In this document: piece by piece, positions 54,794-61,316 of the stretch
Position numbering within the stretch: position 1 is the first letter of the stretch
Layout of the letters: each line of letters starts with the position of its first letter
From: Pedobacter panaciterrae
Lineage (GTDB): Bacteria > Bacteroidota > Bacteroidia > Sphingobacteriales > Sphingobacteriaceae
Assembly: GCF_001636695.1 (NCBI RefSeq)
Contig: NZ_LGEL01000011.1
Location: forward strand, 124,001 to 188,000
Direction of reading: 5' to 3'
Length of the DNA: 64,000 nt
Notes under the pieces: model-generated
The model's input: the letters and a program-made list of their open reading frames with translations, nothing else
Told to the model about the DNA's origin: nothing
The model's database searches: none
Translations under genes and position numbers: made by a program

Positions 54794-56002
54794 TTAATTA
54801 TTTAATACTTCAACACACCTTACCGCACTTAATCGCACAAGCAGATCAGCAGCAGTCTCCGTTCCACCGGCCTCTTCAAAAGATGCTCCTATCTGCTGCG
54901 CAGCTTCCCTGAATGAACCATTGTTTAAAATTTCCTCAACAGCTTCCTTAAGGTGCTTTGATTTAAACCGATTGAAATTCAACCTCAAACCTGCCCCCAC
55001 TCTAACCACCCTACCAGCAACGTGCGATTGGTCGTACGCAATAGGCACAACCACCATTGGCAAACCATTAGTTAAAGTTTCACATACCGTATTATGGCCA
55101 CCGTGACAAACAACTGCATCCAGATAAGGCAACAGCTCCAGTTGAGGAACGTTGCGTTGAACAATAAAATTCTGAGGCCATTCAGCAAACAAAGAAGGAT
55201 CAGAAACTATAACAACAGTTAAGGGTTCTCCGGCAAATGCCTCTATTACTTTAGCAAAAAAGTTCTTCTTATGTTCATGATCAAACGTAGTTCCTATACT
55301 TACCAGAACTTTTGGTTGCCCGGCTCTACGTTCCAATTCTTCCCAATCAAAAGCTGTTTGCCCTTCTCTCTTATGGATAACAGGGCCTACAAACTGGTAA
55401 TTAGAAGGCAATTTCATTTCACCAAAAAATGCTTCAGAAGTCAAAACCATAGTTAACAGATCTGAGCAGGCAATGGAGTTCTCCCTTTCAACACCTAACT
55501 CCTTTTGAAGCGCCACAATCCGGTTCACCTCCCATTCATGGATCTTGGGAAGTTCATCCATAACCTTTATTGCGGCTGGTGCTGTGACGGAAGTTGCATA
55601 AGGAATATTTTTATTCACTGCAGCAATAGCACCAGCAAACATCTGATGATCTGTAATTATCAGATCCGGTTTAAACCTATCCAACAAATTCACAATACCC
55701 TCATAACTATGTCTATTCAAAGGAATCAAAACTTCCTCATAAAGGAATTTGATGCTATCTATACCGTAAACTATCTTTTTTGTAATGATATCAAGGTATT
55801 TTTCGCTGTCTTGTTTCTGCTGGTCGCTTTCATCATACTCGATCAGGAGTAACTGCCCACCTTTAGGTAGGCGCAAAACCAGCGATTTATCCAGACTAAT
55901 CCAGGCTACTTCATGACCTCGGTTCAATAAAACAGCACCTATGCTTAATGTAGGATTAATATGTCCCGTTAAAGGAGGAACTATGAATACGAATCTAGCC
56001 AT
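54794..56002 (-). CDS. GT-B glycosyltransferase, UGT/MGT type (first of pair)
   Basis: 402 aa, paralogous to the next gene. It opens FVFIVPPLTGHINPTLSIG and has the C-terminal donor block VVCHGGHNTVCETLTNGLPMVVVPIAYDQSHVAGRVVRVGAGLRL. The DQ-VA-GAG spacing is close to that of zeaxanthin glucosyltransferase CrtX. Together with its twin it could add two sugars in succession, or sugars at two ends of one molecule. The ATG overlaps the hydrolase stop by 8 bases, so expression is coupled. Confidence 0.89.
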   Translation of the reverse strand: MARFVFIVPPLTGHINPTLSIGAVLLNRGHEVAWISLDKSLVLRLPKGGQLLLIEYDESDQQKQDSEKYLDIITKKIVYGIDSIKFLYEEVLIPLNRHSYEGIVNLLDRFKPDLIITDHQMFAGAIAAVNKNIPYATSVTAPAAIKVMDELPKIHEWEVNRIVALQKELGVERENSIACSDLLTMVLTSEAFFGEMKLPSNYQFVGPVIHKREGQTAFDWEELERRAGQPKVLVSIGTTFDHEHKKNFFAKVIEAFAGEPLTVVIVSDPSLFAEWPQNFIVQRNVPQLELLPYLDAVVCHGGHNTVCETLTNGLPMVVVPIAYDQSHVAGRVVRVGAGLRLNFNRFKSKHLKEAVEEILNNGSFREAAQQIGASFEEAGGTETAADLLVRLSAVRCVEVLNN

Positions 56003-56759
56003 TATTAAAAAATGCTTCTATGATATTTCCAATACTTACCGGCTCCTGTATAGGGATATTATGGTCGCCGTTCACCTCAAGCAAAGCTGCTCCTCTTATT
56101 TTATTTTTCAGTTTCTTACCTGCTCCCAGGCAATTAGATTGCGTGCCGTATAGCAACAAAGTGTCTTGCTGTATAGATGAAATCTCAGCCGCACTAAAGA
56201 ACTCCTTCTCAAGAATCATATCACTCTTTATGCTGGTTTCATGAAAAAGATACTCGTACATACGATGATTACGCTCCATCTGTCGCTTACCCATTTTCAC
56301 TTTCGTTGTATCAGTAAAATTGGTTACATAATGTTCCAAAAACTCCCTGCTGTAATCATCAATAATATCCCTCGTTTTATCATCATTAGGATCAGGTGCT
56401 TCTATAACAGCAAGTTTCCCTATCTTGTCAGGAAAGCGTGCAGCCATTTTCAAAGTAATAAGACCTCCAAAGCTATATCCTGCCAGATGTACTTTATCAA
56501 TCCCTAAACGCTCCATCAGGCTCAAAAGATCATCAGTCATACTGTTCAGGTCATAGCCATTTTCTATTCTTTCACTTAAGCCATGACTCTTAAGATCGTA
56601 CATCACTACATGAAAGTGCTTAGCCAGAATGGGAGCGATATTGAAATAGTAAATAGAAAGGTTGCTAAACATCCCATGAACAAGCAGCACAGTTTCTGCA
56701 GCTCCTTTATTCAGCTCCTGAATATGCACCCCCCTGTTATTTACTTCTATTACTGGCAT
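55995..56759 (-). CDS. Alpha/beta hydrolase, candidate chain-releasing thioesterase or cyclase
   Basis: 254-aa alpha/beta hydrolase without signal peptide. Oxyanion segment LLVHGMFSNLSIYYFN, nucleophile elbow GYSFGG (Ser 96), C-terminal His in NGDHNIPIQEP. The canonical acid position reads LLLYGTQSNCLGAG, where an Asp is usual, so the acid is either replaced or supplied from another strand. Embedded between the carrier-protein gene and the glycosyltransferases with overlaps of 10 and 8 bases, hence a likely role in freeing or transferring the finished chain. Confidence 0.85.
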   Translation of the reverse strand: MPVIEVNNRGVHIQELNKGAAETVLLVHGMFSNLSIYYFNIAPILAKHFHVVMYDLKSHGLSERIENGYDLNSMTDDLLSLMERLGIDKVHLAGYSFGGLITLKMAARFPDKIGKLAVIEAPDPNDDKTRDIIDDYSREFLEHYVTNFTDTTKVKMGKRQMERNHRMYEYLFHETSIKSDMILEKEFFSAAEISSIQQDTLLLYGTQSNCLGAGKKLKNKIRGAALLEVNGDHNIPIQEPVSIGNIIEAFFNNG

Positions 56760-57049
56760 TCTTCTATGTAATTAACAATTGTACCCAGGTTCAGATTGAT
56801 AAGCTGATCAAGATCCATGTTAGACAACCATCCCGTAAAGTCTATCTGCTCACCAAAATGTGCCTTAATTTTCTCAGAGAACGATACAATTTCAATACTA
56901 TCCATCTCGAGATCCTTAGTAAAAGAGCTTTCCATAGTGATATCCATTTCTTCCACAAACTCTTCCCCTATCACCTCTGTAATAAATTGTTTCATAAGAT
57001 CAAAGATCTCGTTGCTGTTCAGTTTTGCTGTCGATACTACTGCGTCCAT
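56750..57049 (-). CDS. Stand-alone acyl carrier protein
   Basis: 99 aa, acidic, four-helix ACP. The 4'-phosphopantetheine serine lies in DLEMDSIEIVSF (about residue 51), with the Asp-Ser-Ile form instead of Asp-Ser-Leu. It overlaps the upstream KS-AT-DH-PPTase gene by 13 bases and the hydrolase by 10, so it is made with them. That multidomain protein has no ACP of its own, so this protein may serve it, or carry a starter or an acyl group for the acyltransferases. Confidence 0.88.
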   Translation of the reverse strand: MDAVVSTAKLNSNEIFDLMKQFITEVIGEEFVEEMDITMESSFTKDLEMDSIEIVSFSEKIKAHFGEQIDFTGWLSNMDLDQLINLNLGTIVNYIEECQ

Positions 57050-60000
57050 CCGATTATATAGTTTTTATGTTTTATTGTTTTTATGAATACGTCGTTAATT
57101 CTTAATTCTTCTCCCCTGATTTCCTGTATGGTATAAGCTTTTGGGTTTCCCTGCAAACCTTTACCAAGGTATTTCCCGTAGGCCTCCTTAGCCACCCAAA
57201 AGCGGGTTGCCCACTCTGCGTTGTCTTTATCTGCAAGCAGGCTCCTTTCTTCTTCGCAGAAAACAAGCTCACTAAACCCTTCGCTTCGTTCCTCAATTCT
57301 TTCAATGTCAATGCCGACAGAACGATCATATTGTGCTATTCCCACCGCATCGGTGCCTTTATGGGCAATAGAAACATGTATGCCATCTGTCATATCACCA
57401 TGCGGGTAAGGTTTCCGGAATTCGTCGGATCTGATTTCAAAAGCAATTGGAAAATATGCCTCCTTTTTGGTCTTATTAAGCAAATTGCGTACTGCATCTT
57501 TTACTGCCACTCTACTGATCATCCATTCTTTTCGCTTATTTGGCAATAATGAATTATGATGTTTTTTCTCGTCCTGATTGAAATAGCGTTTTAAAATAAA
57601 ATCCCAGGAAACCACCCTGCTGTAAGCATTGTGAAACATGAACACGCCCGGGGCAATTTCTTCAGAAAGCCTGTTATTTAATGGCGACATGGATACGCTC
57701 CACAAAGCATCATCAATTTCCAGTCTCCTGTTTTGCCAGCCTGATATTATCGCCCAGATCTTATTATCCCGTTTCATCACAAAATCTGCAGTAGCAAATT
57801 CATCATTCAGTTCTGTAAGTACGCAAGTGCATTCAAAGCTTCCCTTCTGATCTTTAAAGTCCTCAAAAAACTCAATTTCCTGTATTTTAACCGGGAAAGC
57901 AATACGATCTTTTGTAAGTGTAAGTTGCAGCCATAAACCAAACAATTGACCAGCATTATCTAAAAGAGAGCCCTTACCAGCATTACCTTCAATGATCCCG
58001 GTAATACCTTTTTCGCCAACGGCAATTAACTTTCTTATGCCCTGATAGCCCGGCCCATGAAACATATGCTCATCATATATCTGTTCAGGTGTTCTGTTTA
58101 TATCTAAAAGCTTACCCACATCAAAACTTCTCGAAGGTGCATTAGCAGGTTTACCTGCAAGCAACACTTCCGCATTTGCAAAGCGTTCCAGATTCAGATA
58201 TACCAACTGCTGATTTTTCCACTCGCCTGTAACTGTTTCAATAAATGGTTTTGCAACATTCATCCACTGAAATACCTTTATATTCATGATCTTTTGCACG
58301 CGCTCATCAGGCGACTGCTCAACTGCAATTTCAGCGAACAGTTCAAAAATCATAGTCATAGGAATTACCGGGTCCATATCATCTACACAGTGCCATCCCT
58401 TAGGTTGCCTAAGTAGCGAATGATCCACCAGATACGGACAGTTATCCAAACCAACATCCAGCTTTTTAGAAAATGGCATCCTCAGGTCGGAGGCCCTCAC
58501 AACCGGTGATGGGACATTTGCAGTTTGATTAGCAGCAACCCCATTTTTAAATAACTGAAGTAATTCAGATTGAATATCAATCATCTCCTCAACATTCTCA
58601 CTAAATGCTTTCATTAAGGGATGCGGGGCAGAATCCTGCAAAACTGCTTGTTTGCGATAAGTAGTCTTTTCTTCTTGCAACGCCAGGGATTTAATGCCAG
58701 CAATATTTTTAATTATAGGTAGGCCAAGCTGAAGTACGATGCCTTTTTTTTCCGCATTTTTTTTCTTATCATAGCCCATAAATTGCATTCCTGCTTCCTT
58801 GCCTTCAACAAACAGCGCAGCAAGTACACGCTGTAACTGGGCAATACCAGAGCGTATGGGTACGTTTGAGGATACAGCACTATAATTTTTACCCCGCAAG
58901 GTATCATCGATAAAACCAATCAGCCCCCCAGATCCAATCTGCACAAACACCCTTGCACCTTCATTATAAAGTCGCTCAGTAAGTTCACGAAAGCGAACAG
59001 GTTTTACCAGATGTTCCACACTTAGCTGTCTTATTGCTTCAAAACCTTCCGGATAAAGCTCCAATGTAGTTGCAGACCATAAAGGAAACTTTGTTTTTCT
59101 AAACTGCATATCCTTCATCCCTTCCAACATTACATCTAGTTTATCTGCCACAAAAGGCGAATGAAAACCAGACTGAAAAGGCAATATCTGATGGAAAACC
59201 TGCTTAGCTCTTAATATTGGAACCAGCTCAGCAAGGGCTGCATTACTTCCGCAAAGAATAACCTGTTGCGGACAATTATCATTTGAAAGATATAACTGAT
59301 CTATGTTTTCAATAATAGGTTCCAGCTTCTCAATTCCACATCCTACGGCAATAAATTTAGAATCCTTTAGCTCAAATGTTTCCGGATTGAGGTAATTAAG
59401 CAATTGCATTACCGACGATTCTTCGGCCAACTCAGAAGATCTTGCTGCAAGCCATTCGCCTAAACTATGTCCTGCATTCATATCGGGCAGCACACCTAAT
59501 TGCTTAATAGCCGTATCAAGAATACTGCTTTTCTCCAGAATTCTCAAAGCCTCATCCAGTAAACCAGCAGATGCCGAGGCCTCTTTATGTGCAATATTAA
59601 AATGTTCAGCAACGCTAAGCACCTCTCCTCCCGCCAAACCATCGAGCCCGGGAAACACAAAAGCTACTTTCCCTCCGTTGCTTAGAAGAGGTTCATTGTT
59701 ATACCATATGTCCTGCTTACTACGCCATGGGAGATTTTTCCCTGCAATTTTAAGCGCTTTCTTTATTCTTTCGGGAGTAGGCTCAAACACCGCAATACGA
59801 TATTTTCCCTCACCAGGATTCTTGTCATTAGACTCCAAAGCATTCAGTAAGGCTTGGTGACTATGGCGTGCTATTAGTAAGACTTCATCAGTTTTGGCAT
59901 TCAATAAAGCAGTGTCAGGCTTGTTAATTCCATAGCCTTCCAGAACCACATGTGCATTTATACCACCAAAACCGAAAGCATTTACACCTGCAATTCTTGG

Positions 60001-61305
60001 TAAACCCGAGGCTTCCCAGTTCCGGGCTTCCTGTACCGCACTAAATCTTGTTTCTTTTAACTGTGCTAAAGGCACTTTGCAATGCAATGTTGGCGGAATA
60101 ATACCATGGTATAATGCCAATGATGTTTTTATTAGACCTGCAATACCCGAGGCAGGCATGGCATGCCCGATATTAGATTTCACAGTGCCTATACCAGCCT
60201 TTGGCAGTAAAGCACCACTCCCAAAAAACTGCAACAAGGTTTCTATCTCAGTTTTATCACCTAATGGCGTACCAGTACCATGAGCTTCAATATATCCTAT
60301 ATCTTTTGAATCGATACCCGCATTTTCCCAGGCCTGGGCAATTGCTTTAAGCTGTCCTTTTACCGAAGGACTCATTACACTAGTACCGCTGCCATCGCTA
60401 CTTACACCAATACCTTTCAATACGGAATAAATTTTGTCCCCATCCGCAATTGCATCATCAAGACGCTTAAGTACTACAAACCCGCACCCTTCTCCAATAA
60501 GTAATCCATCGGCCCCCTCATCAAAAGGGGCTATTTTTCCTTGCCTGGATAGGGCACCCAATTGAGTGAAAATACTCCAGAATGCAGCATTTTGACCAAC
60601 ATGAACTCCTCCTGCAATCACCATATTACAACGGTTACTATTCAGTTCCTGCACCGCATGATCTACGGCAATAAGAGAACTCGCACAGGCAGCATCCAAG
60701 GTATATGCTACCCCGCCAAGGTTTAGCCTGTTAGCAACTAAAGAAGCCACAAGATTAGGAATAAGTCCCATTGCAGTATCCGCTCCAAAACGGCCTTTAC
60801 GAGCCTGAAATTCTTTCTTTACCTTATCTATTTCTTCGTCACCCAAATGAGGCAGCAGATCTTTTAAAACACTGGCAATCTGCTCTCCTGTCCTTACAAT
60901 TTCTATTGCACGGGTAGCTCCCGGTCCGGCATAATTCCCTTTACCGATAATGATTCCCGTTTTATCAAGAGCAATATTCTTTTCAAATACCCCAGCATCT
61001 TCCAATGCTTTATGTACCAGGCTGAGTGTTAACAAATGATCAGGTTCAGTACCTTCAACAGCTACCGGGAGTATTCCAAAATTTGCAGGATCAAACTCCA
61101 CTTCTGGAATAAAGCCCCCTCTATTGCAATAAAAACGATCAACGCCCGCTGAGCCCTTTTCAAAATGTACCTGATCAATTCTATTGGCAGGAACAAGCTG
61201 CGTAGAATCTACCTTATTAATTATATTTTGCCAGAATGTCTCTACATCACCCGCACCCGGGAAAATGCAAGACATTCCTACTACAGCTACATCCGTTTTT
61301 TTCAT
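57037..61305 (-). CDS. PUFA-synthase-like / iterative type I PKS: KS-AT-DH with C-terminal phosphopantetheinyl transferase
   Basis: 1422 aa. Ketosynthase (about 1-460) with active-site DAACASS (Cys 207), HGTGTPLGD (His 343) and NIGH (His 381), so the Cys-His-His triad is intact. Acyltransferase (about 545-830) with GHSLGEW (Ser ~614) and GFHSPF (His ~717). Hotdog dehydratase (about 945-1200) with DHSLLRQPKG (His ~962) and LLDNAGQ (Asp ~1116). 4'-phosphopantetheinyl transferase (about 1265-1422) with GIDIE and WVAKEAYGKYLGKG. No ACP, KR or ER in this chain. The layout recalls the C-terminal PPTase of enediyne PKSs and Pfa/Hgl lipid synthases, but split over genes. It starts 11 bases after the partner synthase stop. 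Confidence 0.92.
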   Translation of the reverse strand: MKKTDVAVVGMSCIFPGAGDVETFWQNIINKVDSTQLVPANRIDQVHFEKGSAGVDRFYCNRGGFIPEVEFDPANFGILPVAVEGTEPDHLLTLSLVHKALEDAGVFEKNIALDKTGIIIGKGNYAGPGATRAIEIVRTGEQIASVLKDLLPHLGDEEIDKVKKEFQARKGRFGADTAMGLIPNLVASLVANRLNLGGVAYTLDAACASSLIAVDHAVQELNSNRCNMVIAGGVHVGQNAAFWSIFTQLGALSRQGKIAPFDEGADGLLIGEGCGFVVLKRLDDAIADGDKIYSVLKGIGVSSDGSGTSVMSPSVKGQLKAIAQAWENAGIDSKDIGYIEAHGTGTPLGDKTEIETLLQFFGSGALLPKAGIGTVKSNIGHAMPASGIAGLIKTSLALYHGIIPPTLHCKVPLAQLKETRFSAVQEARNWEASGLPRIAGVNAFGFGGINAHVVLEGYGINKPDTALLNAKTDEVLLIARHSHQALLNALESNDKNPGEGKYRIAVFEPTPERIKKALKIAGKNLPWRSKQDIWYNNEPLLSNGGKVAFVFPGLDGLAGGEVLSVAEHFNIAHKEASASAGLLDEALRILEKSSILDTAIKQLGVLPDMNAGHSLGEWLAARSSELAEESSVMQLLNYLNPETFELKDSKFIAVGCGIEKLEPIIENIDQLYLSNDNCPQQVILCGSNAALAELVPILRAKQVFHQILPFQSGFHSPFVADKLDVMLEGMKDMQFRKTKFPLWSATTLELYPEGFEAIRQLSVEHLVKPVRFRELTERLYNEGARVFVQIGSGGLIGFIDDTLRGKNYSAVSSNVPIRSGIAQLQRVLAALFVEGKEAGMQFMGYDKKKNAEKKGIVLQLGLPIIKNIAGIKSLALQEEKTTYRKQAVLQDSAPHPLMKAFSENVEEMIDIQSELLQLFKNGVAANQTANVPSPVVRASDLRMPFSKKLDVGLDNCPYLVDHSLLRQPKGWHCVDDMDPVIPMTMIFELFAEIAVEQSPDERVQKIMNIKVFQWMNVAKPFIETVTGEWKNQQLVYLNLERFANAEVLLAGKPANAPSRSFDVGKLLDINRTPEQIYDEHMFHGPGYQGIRKLIAVGEKGITGIIEGNAGKGSLLDNAGQLFGLWLQLTLTKDRIAFPVKIQEIEFFEDFKDQKGSFECTCVLTELNDEFATADFVMKRDNKIWAIISGWQNRRLEIDDALWSVSMSPLNNRLSEEIAPGVFMFHNAYSRVVSWDFILKRYFNQDEKKHHNSLLPNKRKEWMISRVAVKDAVRNLLNKTKKEAYFPIAFEIRSDEFRKPYPHGDMTDGIHVSIAHKGTDAVGIAQYDRSVGIDIERIEERSEGFSELVFCEEERSLLADKDNAEWATRFWVAKEAYGKYLGKGLQGNPKAYTIQEIRGEELRINDVFIKTIKHKNYIIGWTQ

Positions 61306-61316
61306 AACGCGCCCGG

